Shown here: in pieces, positions 5,594-12,882 of the stretch
Position numbering within the stretch: position 1 is the first letter of the stretch
Layout: every line of letters begins with the position of its first letter
From: DAOTZU01 sp034433995
GTDB lineage: Bacteria; Chloroflexota; Anaerolineae; UBA1429
Length of the DNA stretch: 12,882 bases
Direction of reading: 5' to 3'
Assembly (NCBI GenBank): GCA_034433995.1
Contig: DAOTZU010000156.1
Coordinates: 1 to 12,882, forward strand
Position numbers and translations under genes: made by a program
The notes under the pieces: generated by a model
What the model saw: the letters and a program-made list of their open reading frames with translations, nothing else
Databases searched by the model: none
What the model was told of the DNA's origin: nothing

Positions 5594-8254
5594 ATGTCCA
5601 AGGATTCTGATCTCACGCCCATCCGCCAGCAATACTTGCAGATCAAGCGACGCCATCCCGACGCCATTGTCTTTTTCCGCCTGGGCGATTTCTATGAGAC
5701 TTTTGATGAGGACGCCCACATCGCCTCGCGTGAGCTGGAGGTGGTCCTCACCTCGCGCAACGTGGCCAAGGGGCAACGGGTGCCCATGGCCGGTGTGCCC
5801 TATCACGCTGCCGAAAGTTACATCGCCAAACTCATCGCCAAGGGCTACAAGGTGGCCATCTGTGAGCAGATGGCGGCCCAGGCCATCAACGGGCTGATGC
5901 CCCGTGAGGTGGTGCGGGTGGTGACCCCCGGCACGGTGGTGGAGCCGGCGCTTTTGGCGGAAAAGCGCAACAACTATCTCGCCGCCGTGGTCTGGGGCGA
6001 GGAGGCGGCGGGGATCGCCTACGCCGATATCACCACCGGCGAATTCGCCACCACCCAATTGGCCGATGGGAACCTGGCCGCGGCGGTGCTCCGCGAGCTG
6101 GACCGGCTCTCCCCGGCGGAGGTGATCCTGAGCGATGGCGGCGAGGCGGTATTGGCCCATGGCGCGGCGCAAGGGGCCGAGGCCGCCCGACGCTACCCCC
6201 AGCTGGCGCCATTGCAGGTGCCCTTGACCCTCTATCCCGATTGGCGCTTTGAGCTGGGCAATTGCCGCCAGGCCCTTTTGGAGCATTTCCGCGTGGCCAC
6301 CTTGGCCGGCTATGGCTGTGAGGATCTTCCCTTGGCCCTCCGCGCCGCCGGGGTGGTGCTTCAATATCTGCGCGAACATCAGCCCTCAGCCCTGGCCCAG
6401 TTGACCTCCTTGAGCACCTACTCCACCGCCTCCTTCATGACGCTGGACGTGGCCACGCGGCGCAACTTGGAGCTTACCGAGACCCTGCGCGAGCGCCGCC
6501 TTCAGGGTTCCCTCCTGGGCGTGCTGGATGAGACCCTCACCCCCATGGGCGGGCGGCTGTTGCGCCGCTGGATCACCCAGCCCTTGCTGGATCTGCGCGC
6601 TTTGGAGGAGCGGCTCACGGCTGTGGACGCTTGCTACCGCGACCTGCCCCGCCGCACCGCGCTGCGCAACCTTTTGCGCCATTTTGGCGATCTGGAACGG
6701 CTCACCAACCGCGTGGTGCAGGGGATCGCCGGCCCGCGGGAGCTGTTGGCCCTGAAGGCGGCCCTGGAGCGGCTCAAAGAGGTGCGGGATCACCTGGCCG
6801 AGCTGGGGGCGACCAGCCAGGTGCCCGGCGCGGCCCAGGTCTATCCCCTCAACGGCCAGGACCTGGACGCCGGTCAGGAGGCCATCGCCCTCATCGCCCA
6901 AGCCCTCGTGGACGATCCGCCGGCCACCGTGGCCAACGGCGGCGTGATCCGCCCCGGCTATTCGGCCGAGTTGGACGGCATCGAGGCCTCTGTGGCCGAG
7001 GCCAAACGCTGGGTGGCGGCGCTGGAGCAGGTGGAGCGGCAACGCACGGGCATCAAAAATCTGAAGGTGGGCTATAACAAGGTCTTTGGCTATTACCTGG
7101 AGGTGACCCGCGCCAACGCCGAGGCCGTGCCGCCGGATTACATCCGCAAACAGACGCTGGTGAACGCGGAGCGTTATATCACGCCGGAGCTGAAGGAGCG
7201 CGAGGCGTTGATCCTTCATGCCGCCGAGCGCACCCAGGAACTGGAGGCGGCCCTGTATCGCGACCTTTTGCGCCAACTGGCCGCTGGCGCCGAACGGCTC
7301 CTGGCCGCGGCCCGGGCCGTGGCCCATTTGGATGTCTACCTTGCCCTGGCGGAGGTGGCCAGCACCCAGCGCTATGTGCGCCCAGAGTTGGCCGACGACC
7401 GCCGCATCGAGATCGTCGGCGGGCGCCACCCTGTGGTGGAGCGCACCTTGCCCGATACCCCCTTTGTGCCCAACGACACCAACCTCTCGCCGGAGCGGTG
7501 CATCCACATCATCACCGGCCCCAACATGAGCGGCAAATCCACCTATCTGCGCCAGGTGGCCCTCATCGTCCTCCTGGCCCAGATGGGTTCCTTTGTCCCG
7601 GCGGAGCGGGCCCATATCGGTTTGGTGGACCGCATCTTTGCTCGGGTGGGCGCGCAAGATGAGATCGCCGCCGGCCAGAGCACTTTCATGGTGGAGATGG
7701 TGGAGCTGGCCAACATCCTCAACCACGCCACAGGGCGCAGCCTCCTCATCCTGGATGAGATCGGCCGCGGCACCAGCACCTACGATGGCATCTCCATCGC
7801 CTGGGCGGTGGTGGAATACCTCCATAATCATCCGCGGCTGCAGCCCAAGACCCTCTTTGCCACCCATTACCACGAGCTCACCGAGCTGGACAAGTTTCTG
7901 CCCAAGGTGGAGAACTATAACGTGGCCGTAATCCGCCAGGGGGATCAGGTGATCTTTACCCACCACATCGTCCCCGGCGGCGCCGATCGCAGCTATGGCA
8001 TCTATGTGGCCCAGATGGCGGGGCTGCCGGCGCCGGTGGTGCAGCGCGCCCAAGAGATCCTGCGCGATCTGGAGAGCGCCGCCCAACGGGTGCCGGTGGT
8101 CTCGGGCACCAAGGTCATCCGTGTGCGCCAATTGCCCCTCTTCCAGGCCGGATCGCCCGTGGTGGAGGAGCTGCGCCGGCTGGATATCAGCGCCATGTCT
8201 CCCCTGGAAGCGCTCAACAAACTCTACGAACTGCAACAAAAGGCCCAAGGATGA
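5594..8254 (+). CDS. mutS: DNA mismatch repair protein MutS
   Basis: An 886-aa MutS1-type protein that recognises mismatches and small loops in DNA and recruits MutL. Domain I carries GDFYETF (31-37) with the mismatch-wedge Phe33 and Glu35 of the F-x-E motif. EQM (91-93) and REVVRVVTPGTVVE (104-117) mark the end of domain I. Domain IV/clamp contains KNLKVGYNKVFGYY (488-501). The ABC-type ATPase domain has Walker A GPNMSGKST (642-650), Walker B LLILDE (717-722) followed by the IGRGTSTYDG signature, and THYHELTEL after it. QLPLF at 846-850 fits the sliding-clamp binding consensus. The last 19 residues match the conserved C-terminal helical tail. Length is slightly above E. coli MutS (853). The start lacks a strong Shine-Dalgarno (AGAAAG at 5583-5588) but fits the family N-terminus. 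The stop overlaps the next gene. Confidence 0.98.
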   Translation: MSKDSDLTPIRQQYLQIKRRHPDAIVFFRLGDFYETFDEDAHIASRELEVVLTSRNVAKGQRVPMAGVPYHAAESYIAKLIAKGYKVAICEQMAAQAINGLMPREVVRVVTPGTVVEPALLAEKRNNYLAAVVWGEEAAGIAYADITTGEFATTQLADGNLAAAVLRELDRLSPAEVILSDGGEAVLAHGAAQGAEAARRYPQLAPLQVPLTLYPDWRFELGNCRQALLEHFRVATLAGYGCEDLPLALRAAGVVLQYLREHQPSALAQLTSLSTYSTASFMTLDVATRRNLELTETLRERRLQGSLLGVLDETLTPMGGRLLRRWITQPLLDLRALEERLTAVDACYRDLPRRTALRNLLRHFGDLERLTNRVVQGIAGPRELLALKAALERLKEVRDHLAELGATSQVPGAAQVYPLNGQDLDAGQEAIALIAQALVDDPPATVANGGVIRPGYSAELDGIEASVAEAKRWVAALEQVERQRTGIKNLKVGYNKVFGYYLEVTRANAEAVPPDYIRKQTLVNAERYITPELKEREALILHAAERTQELEAALYRDLLRQLAAGAERLLAAARAVAHLDVYLALAEVASTQRYVRPELADDRRIEIVGGRHPVVERTLPDTPFVPNDTNLSPERCIHIITGPNMSGKSTYLRQVALIVLLAQMGSFVPAERAHIGLVDRIFARVGAQDEIAAGQSTFMVEMVELANILNHATGRSLLILDEIGRGTSTYDGISIAWAVVEYLHNHPRLQPKTLFATHYHELTELDKFLPKVENYNVAVIRQGDQVIFTHHIVPGGADRSYGIYVAQMAGLPAPVVQRAQEILRDLESAAQRVPVVSGTKVIRVRQLPLFQAGSPVVEELRRLDISAMSPLEALNKLYELQQKAQG
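8251..8254 (+). promoter_or_regulatory. ATGA stop-start overlap joining mutS to the next gene
   Basis: The mutS stop TGA (8252-8254) overlaps the ATG (8251-8253) of the membrane protein gene. A purine-rich AAAAGG (8237-8242), 8 nt upstream, could act as its ribosome site inside mutS. The arrangement indicates one transcript and likely translational coupling. Confidence 0.85.
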
Positions 8255-10674
8255 GACGAGGGTGGTTGCTGCCGGCGCTGCTCTTGCTCTGTGCCCTGGC
8301 GGTGCTGACCTGGCAGGTGGGGCGCAACCCGGCCCATGAGGAACGCGAGGTGGCCCAAGAGCGGCTGGATCGCGCCAGTTTGCCCCTCACCCCCGGCCAT
8401 AGCGTGGGCCAAACCTTCCTGGCCCAGCACGACGGCCTGCAGGCCATCGAGGTTTTGCTAGTGGTGTACCAGAGGGCTACGCCACCCCCGGCGGAGGGGC
8501 GCCTCTACTTCATATTGGAGCGCCTCGATCGCCCCGGCGCTGCCCCCATTGTGGGCACATACAGTGTGGCGGGGCTGCAACATAACCAGCGCCTGCGTTT
8601 CACCTTTCCCCCGCTGGATTCCCAGGGAGGCTCCTATCGTTTGGCCCTCCAATGCGATGGCGATTACGGCCTCGGCTTTTGGCATACCACCAGCGATGCC
8701 TACGCTGCAGGGGTGATGCTCTTGGACGACCGGGCGCAGCCGGGGGACCTCTTTTTCACCACCACTTATCGCTATCCCTTGCGCGCGGCCCTGGCCGATC
8801 TCGTTGGCCTGGCACGGCGCTGGGGGAGCTATGCGCCTGCCCTGCTTCTGGTGCTTTTGTTGCCAGGGTGGGTCTTGAGCATGCTCTTGGCGCGCCGGCG
8901 GTTGGACTGGGGCACCCGCCTGGCCCTGAGCCTGGCCCTCAGCGTGGCCAGTTGGCCGGTGGTGCTGCTCTGGGCCAGCGTGGCCGGCGTGAGCCTGGCC
9001 TGCCGCCGCGCTTGGGGCGTGGTCATCCTTTGGGGCCTGGCGGCGGGATGTGCCCTCTGGTGGCGGCGCCGCGCCGCGCCGGAGCCGGAGCAAGCCCCTC
9101 CTGCCGATCCTCTGGCCGATGCTGCCCTTGCCGTGGTGCTCCTCGGCACCGTGGCCACCCGCCTGCTCCAGGTGCGCAATTTGGTCGTCCCCGCCTGGGT
9201 GGATTCGGTGCACCACACCCTGCTCGCCCAGCTCTTGGCCGAAAGCGGCCGGTTGCCGGCGGGTGCTTTCAACTATCATTTCGGCTTTCACGCCAACGTT
9301 GCCGCCCTGGGCTGGTTGAGCGGTCTCGCGGCCCCGCAGGCGGTGTTGCTCCTGGGCCAGGCCCTCAACGCCGCCACCATCCTCACCGGCTATGCCCTGG
9401 CGCGGGAGCTCTCCGGGCGCCCCTGGGCCGGCGTGGGCGCGGCGCTAACGACCGGGCTCATCTCGGCCATGCCGGCCTATTTTGTGAGCTGGGGGCGCTA
9501 CACCCAATTGACGGGGCTGCTCCTGCTCCCGGCTGCCTGCCTGGCTACGGGGTGGCTTTTGGCCGCCGAGAGGCCGCGCCCCGAGCAGGGAGTGCTCGCG
9601 GCGGTGCTGGCGGCCGGGCTGTTTTTGACCCATTATCGTATGCTTGTGTTGTATTGCCTGTTTTGGTTGGCCTATTTGCCCCTGTGGTTCTGGCGTCGGC
9701 GCGGCCAGAGGAGGGGATGGCACCAGCCCCTGCGGATGGCGCTCATCGTGGGGGGGGCGGCCCTGGCGTTAACCTTGCCCTGGGCGGCCCGGCTGGTCTG
9801 GCGGGCGATCCCTCAGGTGGGGGAGGTGTACGGCGGCTGGGCCGCCCCTGAAGGGTACAACGAGTTCCCCACAGGCCTGCTGGGCGTGGCCTGGCCTCGC
9901 CCTCTGTTTTACCTGGCCGGCGGAGGTCTGCTGTGGGGAGCGCTGCGCCGCAAAGGGCAGATCGTGTCCTTGGGCCTCTGGCTGGGCCTGTGGTTCCTGG
10001 CCGCCAACCTGCGCTGGCTGGGTTTGCAAGATAGCTGGCTGGTGCCCAACACGGCCCTGGTCATCTCCTTGTGGTTGACTTTGGGGCTGCTCACCGGCTG
10101 GTTGGTCGCCGACCTTTTGGGCTGGCTGGGCGAGGGGCTCCAACGCCGTACGGGCTGCGCCCTCTGGCGGCGGGCGCCGGCGCTGGTCTTTTGGGGAGCC
10201 ACCTTGTTCCTGGCCGGGTGGGGCGCCTGGCGGATGGTGGATATCGTCAACCCCGTCACCACCTTTGTCACCGCCGATGACCTGCAGGCCATCCGTTGGG
10301 TGGCGGAGCATACCCCACCGGAGGCGCGTTTCCTGATCAACACCCGCCAATGGCAGGGCGAGCTGTATGTGGGCACCGATGGCGGTTGGTGGCTGCCCAT
10401 CCTGGCGCGGCGCCGGGTGACGCTGCCCTCCATCCTCGATCAGCAGGGACTGCCGGAGGATCACCGCGCCGCGGTGGAGTTGGCCCAGGCCGTGGAAAAG
10501 GCGGCCTCCCTGGATGCTCCCGCCCTGTTGACCAAGCTTGTGGAGGCGGGGGTGACCCATGTGTTCGTGGGCGCCCAAGGGGGCAAATTGTTGCCCAAGA
10601 CGCTGGATGGCAGCCCCCACTATCGCCTGCTCTATACGTATGGGCCCACGCGGGTGTACCAGTTCTTGCCCTGA
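8251..10674 (+). CDS. Multi-pass membrane protein, GT-C glycosyltransferase-like, with outer N- and C-terminal domains
   Basis: An 807-aa protein. Residues 4-21 form a first membrane helix. Residues about 25-175 are a beta-rich soluble region (for example SVGQTFLAQHDGLQAIEVLL, 51-70), likely outside the membrane. From about 192 to 660 there are roughly a dozen hydrophobic helices. The first loop of the second helical block has PAWVDSVHH (314-322); Asp318 occupies the place of the catalytic acid of GT-C transferases such as ArnT/PMT, and SGRLPAGAFNYHFGFH follows (332-347). Residues about 670-807 are a soluble C-terminal domain beginning ADDLQAIRWVAEHTPP (675-690). Expected role: transfer of a sugar from a polyprenyl-phosphate donor to an acceptor on the outer face (family knowledge; donor and acceptor unknown). 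It is coupled to mutS by a 4-bp overlap and followed after 45 bp by another GT-C-like gene. A non-enzymatic membrane protein cannot be excluded. Confidence 0.75.
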   Translation: MRRGWLLPALLLLCALAVLTWQVGRNPAHEEREVAQERLDRASLPLTPGHSVGQTFLAQHDGLQAIEVLLVVYQRATPPPAEGRLYFILERLDRPGAAPIVGTYSVAGLQHNQRLRFTFPPLDSQGGSYRLALQCDGDYGLGFWHTTSDAYAAGVMLLDDRAQPGDLFFTTTYRYPLRAALADLVGLARRWGSYAPALLLVLLLPGWVLSMLLARRRLDWGTRLALSLALSVASWPVVLLWASVAGVSLACRRAWGVVILWGLAAGCALWWRRRAAPEPEQAPPADPLADAALAVVLLGTVATRLLQVRNLVVPAWVDSVHHTLLAQLLAESGRLPAGAFNYHFGFHANVAALGWLSGLAAPQAVLLLGQALNAATILTGYALARELSGRPWAGVGAALTTGLISAMPAYFVSWGRYTQLTGLLLLPAACLATGWLLAAERPRPEQGVLAAVLAAGLFLTHYRMLVLYCLFWLAYLPLWFWRRRGQRRGWHQPLRMALIVGGAALALTLPWAARLVWRAIPQVGEVYGGWAAPEGYNEFPTGLLGVAWPRPLFYLAGGGLLWGALRRKGQIVSLGLWLGLWFLAANLRWLGLQDSWLVPNTALVISLWLTLGLLTGWLVADLLGWLGEGLQRRTGCALWRRAPALVFWGATLFLAGWGAWRMVDIVNPVTTFVTADDLQAIRWVAEHTPPEARFLINTRQWQGELYVGTDGGWWLPILARRRVTLPSILDQQGLPEDHRAAVELAQAVEKAASLDAPALLTKLVEAGVTHVFVGAQGGKLLPKTLDGSPHYRLLYTYGPTRVYQFLP

Positions 10675-10709
10675 ATCTTTTGGGTTGAGAGCGGATAGCT
10701 GCAAGCTCC

Positions 10710-10716
10710 AGAGGTG
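10710..10716 (+). promoter_or_regulatory. Ribosome binding site that sets the last gene's start
   Basis: AGAGGTG, 3 nt before the ATG at 10720. An in-frame GTG at 10714 lies inside this site and has no purine-rich sequence of its own upstream, so ATG 10720 is preferred over GTG 10714. Confidence 0.65.
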
Positions 10717-10719
10717 AAC

Positions 10720-12711
10720 ATGGATCTCGTCTACGGCTTACTATCTCTCCTGGCCTTGCTGTGTTCCTGCACCTTGCTCATGCGGGCGCTGCGACCGGCG
10801 AACCTGGTGGAATGCATCCTGTTCTTCTTTGTCGGGCTGGTGGCCCACATTGTGGCCCTGGGCCTGGCCCTCTCCGGCCTGGAGGCCCTGGCCAAGGTGG
10901 CCTACTGGACGGCGGGCAGCGTTCTATTGGCGCTGATGGTGGCCGCGCTGGTCGTGGGCATCAGGCCTTGGCGAGCGGCCTTGCGGCGGCCCTTGCCCTG
11001 GCCTCGCCTGGCGATGCTGCGCGCCGGCTGGGCGGGCCTGGAAGTCTGGCAGAAGGTGATTCTGGGCCTGTTGTTGAGCACCACCCTGGGGCTGGGGCTG
11101 GTGAACCTGGCCATCGTCCTGTGGGTTGCCCCCCACAACTGGGATAGCATGACCTACCACCTGGCGCGCATGGCCTTCTTTTTGCAGCAGGGCCATCTGC
11201 GCCATTTTACAGCCAACTACTGGGCCCAGGTGATCCATCCGCGCAACGCCACCCTGCTCCTCACCTATGCGTACCTGGTCTCCAACCGCAACGAGAACCT
11301 CACCCAGATGGTGCAGTTCGTCTCCTACTGGGTGGCCATCGCCGCCGTCTATGGTCTGGCCCGGCGGGCCGGCTATCGCCGGGTGGGCAGCCTCTTGGCG
11401 GCGCTGGTTTTTGCCCTACTCACCGAGTGCCTGATGGAGGCCATCACCACCCAGAACGACATGTTCATCACCGCCTGCATGGGGGCGATGCTCTATGGCT
11501 TCCTGGCCTTCCGCGAGACGGGCCGCCTCACCTATTTGGCCTTGGTGGGGCTGACCCTGGGCCTGGCCCTGGGGGCCAAATCGTCCGTACTGCCCACCTT
11601 CCCCGCCTTGGGCGTGGTGGGGCTTTACGCTCTGCTGGCCAAACCGCGCGGCGAGCGGCACTGGCCCCTGGTGCCCTGGGGCGTGTTGCTGGCCTCCACG
11701 GTGTTGGCGGTGGCCCTGTTCGCGTTGCCCTCGGGCTATTGGGAGAACTATCGCCTCTACGGCAATCCCATCGGTCCGGAGGACGTGCGCAAGATTCACG
11801 CCTTTGAGGATGCCTCGCCTGGTTACATTCTGCGCCACGGCACCCGCAACGTCTTGCGTTTTGGGATAGAGTTCCTCTCCCTGGATGGCCTGCCCCCGGC
11901 CTGGGCGCCGGTGCGCGCCGTGCAGACGGGCATCCGTTGGCTGCCCAAGGTGCTGACCAAGGCCATCGGTATGGATCTGGAGCTCAAGGAGGCGGTGCGG
12001 GCGCCCTTTAACTATGGCAAGCTACCCTTCGCCCATGAGGATATGGCCTATTGGGGTATTCTGGGGTTCGCCCTGGTCTGGCCCTTGGTCTGGGGGCATC
12101 TTCTGGGCAGGGGAAAAGCTCCGGCGGGGCGCGCCCTGGCCTGGGGAGCGCTTCTCTTTTTCTTGGCCCAGGCCTATGTGGGCCCTTACGACCCCTGGCG
12201 CGGGCGCTATTTCATCATCGCGGCGGCGTTCGCCGCGCCGCCCGTGGCCGCCCTCTGGCAGCGCCGTCGGGGCGCCGGCGTGCGGATCTATCTCACGGGC
12301 CTCATCCTCCTGGGGTGCCTTTCGGCCGGCACCGCCGTGCTGTTCCGTTACCATAGCCCGGTGGTGGCCGTCCGCGGCCTCTCCGACCCCAACTGCTCCG
12401 TGTTCCGGATGGAGCGGCTGCTCCAGCTCACCCGCAACCGCCCGCCCTACCAGCAACCCATCCTGCGCTTCAACGAGCTGGTGCCGGCCGAGGCGACGGT
12501 ATTGATCTGGCTGCCGGGCGATTCCTTCCAATATCCCCTTTTCGGCGCAAGGCTCACGCGCAAGATCATCCCCATCAACTCGATGGACCAGTTCCTCAGC
12601 GCTTATTACGCCAGTGGCGCCAAATTCTTTTTGTTCTCCAACAAGATGAACAAACCCATCCCTACGGATCAGCACCTGGGCGAGGATTGGTACTTGCGGC
12701 GCTTGCAGTGA
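10720..12711 (+). CDS. GT39-like (GT-C fold) membrane glycosyltransferase
   Basis: A 663-aa multi-pass protein with roughly a dozen hydrophobic segments between residues 3 and 545, then a soluble tail (about 546-663). HNWDSMTYHLARM (139-151) in the first large outer loop is the hallmark of this GT39-like group; Asp142 is the probable catalytic acid. Other group-like motifs are TTQND (243-247), YGNPIGPED (347-355) and HEDMAYWGILGF (439-450). Expected role: moving a sugar from a lipid-phosphate donor onto an exported acceptor at the outer face of the membrane (family knowledge). It lies 45 bp after the other GT-C-like gene with no terminator between, so it is probably the last gene of a mutS-led operon. 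Donor, acceptor and glycan are unknown. The start is ATG 10720; GTG 10714 would add two residues. Confidence 0.82.
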   Translation: MDLVYGLLSLLALLCSCTLLMRALRPANLVECILFFFVGLVAHIVALGLALSGLEALAKVAYWTAGSVLLALMVAALVVGIRPWRAALRRPLPWPRLAMLRAGWAGLEVWQKVILGLLLSTTLGLGLVNLAIVLWVAPHNWDSMTYHLARMAFFLQQGHLRHFTANYWAQVIHPRNATLLLTYAYLVSNRNENLTQMVQFVSYWVAIAAVYGLARRAGYRRVGSLLAALVFALLTECLMEAITTQNDMFITACMGAMLYGFLAFRETGRLTYLALVGLTLGLALGAKSSVLPTFPALGVVGLYALLAKPRGERHWPLVPWGVLLASTVLAVALFALPSGYWENYRLYGNPIGPEDVRKIHAFEDASPGYILRHGTRNVLRFGIEFLSLDGLPPAWAPVRAVQTGIRWLPKVLTKAIGMDLELKEAVRAPFNYGKLPFAHEDMAYWGILGFALVWPLVWGHLLGRGKAPAGRALAWGALLFFLAQAYVGPYDPWRGRYFIIAAAFAAPPVAALWQRRRGAGVRIYLTGLILLGCLSAGTAVLFRYHSPVVAVRGLSDPNCSVFRMERLLQLTRNRPPYQQPILRFNELVPAEATVLIWLPGDSFQYPLFGARLTRKIIPINSMDQFLSAYYASGAKFFLFSNKMNKPIPTDQHLGEDWYLRRLQ

Positions 12712-12781
12712 CGGCTGGCCGTGATCCCTTTTGCCATTGCAAAAAGAGGGTGTTGAAAAAAGGCGCATAGAGGCCTTGCCC

Positions 12782-12864
12782 GCCGTCGGATGGAATCCGA
12801 CGGCTCTGCTTGCCAAGCCCGCGGCGCGGGCTTACCGTCCCCAGACGTCGGTTTCTAACCGACG
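12782..12864. repeat. Three-hairpin palindromic repeat
   Basis: Seen: three perfect short hairpins in 83 bp. Hairpin 1 is GCCGTCGGAT / ATCCGACGGC (12782-12791 and 12795-12804, loop GGA). Hairpin 2 is AAGCCCGCG / CGCGGGCTT (12815-12823 and 12825-12833, 1-nt centre, so 8 bp with a 3-nt loop in practice). Hairpin 3 is CGTCGGTT / AACCGACG (12846-12853 and 12857-12864, loop TCT). Hairpins 1 and 3 share the CGTCGG core. The 12815-12854 part matches 1-40 in inverted orientation. No T-run follows any hairpin on the + strand. The region between the last gene and this repeat (12712-12781) holds no gene. Inferred: a mobile or structural intergenic repeat. Confidence 0.85.
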
Positions 12865-12882
12865 GGGGCATTTCTCGACACC

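Noticed and set aside
6386..8248. 620-codon antisense open frame within mutS
   Set aside because: The sense strand codes clear MutS motifs throughout. The antisense product is rich in His, Gly and Leu in a shadow-like pattern and has no recognisable domain.
8652..9851. 399-codon + strand frame inside the first GT-C gene
   Set aside because: It overlaps a membrane protein with coherent helices and motifs; the alternative product is Gly/Ala/Pro/Arg-rich without hydrophobic pattern or motif.
12726..12750. Possible terminator after the last gene (TTTTGC-CATT-GCAAAA stem)
   Set aside because: The stem is short, AT-rich and interrupted, and no T-run follows on the + strand.
1..12882. CRISPR array, tRNA or rRNA genes, prophage or defence system
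   Set aside because: No regular repeat-spacer pattern, cloverleaf, rRNA core sequence or related protein motifs were seen on either strand by reading.

Overview
The window is GC-rich bacterial chromosome with seven protein genes, all on the + strand and tightly packed. No RNA gene, CRISPR array, transposase or phage gene is visible. The likely source is a member of the Chloroflexota, of Anaerolineae or Caldilineae type. This is inferred from a secreted protein with a short 'LPLVL' segment followed by a Thr-Pro linker, from the alpha/alpha-toroid protein, and from the style of the GT-C membrane proteins. It is a judgement from gene style, not from a marker phylogeny.

Layout. Positions 1-50 hold the edge of a palindromic repeat. 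A good sigma70-type promoter (68-96) follows, driving a DapA/NanA-family aldolase (135-1082). After a 111-bp gap with a degenerate inverted repeat comes a 311-aa toroid (prenyltransferase/squalene-cyclase fold) protein of unknown role (1194-2129). The next gap (2130-2313) holds a striking nested palindrome and a possible promoter. It leads into a secreted or anchored protein with four PA14-type domains (2314-4185), closed by a strong intrinsic terminator (4197-4230). Next are a Gfo/Idh/MocA oxidoreductase (4308-5507) and mutS (5594-8254). Two large multi-pass GT-C-type membrane proteins follow (8251-10674 and 10720-12711); the first overlaps the mutS stop codon by 4 bp. The last 171 bp contain a three-hairpin repeat.

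How the genes may work together. The aldolase, the oxidoreductase and the PA14 protein fit handling of sugars or sugar acids at and inside the cell. The GT-C proteins fit transfer of lipid-linked sugars to an outside acceptor. MutS is housekeeping mismatch repair and appears to share a transcript with the two glycosyltransferase-like genes. No single pathway can be proved from the sequence.

Most notable. The two ends of the window carry the same repeat family in opposite orientation (1-40 against 12815-12854, 35 of 40 positions identical by hand alignment). The complete copy is a mosaic of three perfect short hairpins with small loops. A second, unrelated palindrome family lies at 2153-2195. 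The oxidoreductase has AVP where EKP is expected, and the aldolase has YFIP and GGTGE where sialate lyases have YNIP and GSTGE. I found no convincing new multi-gene system; the repeats are the best lead.
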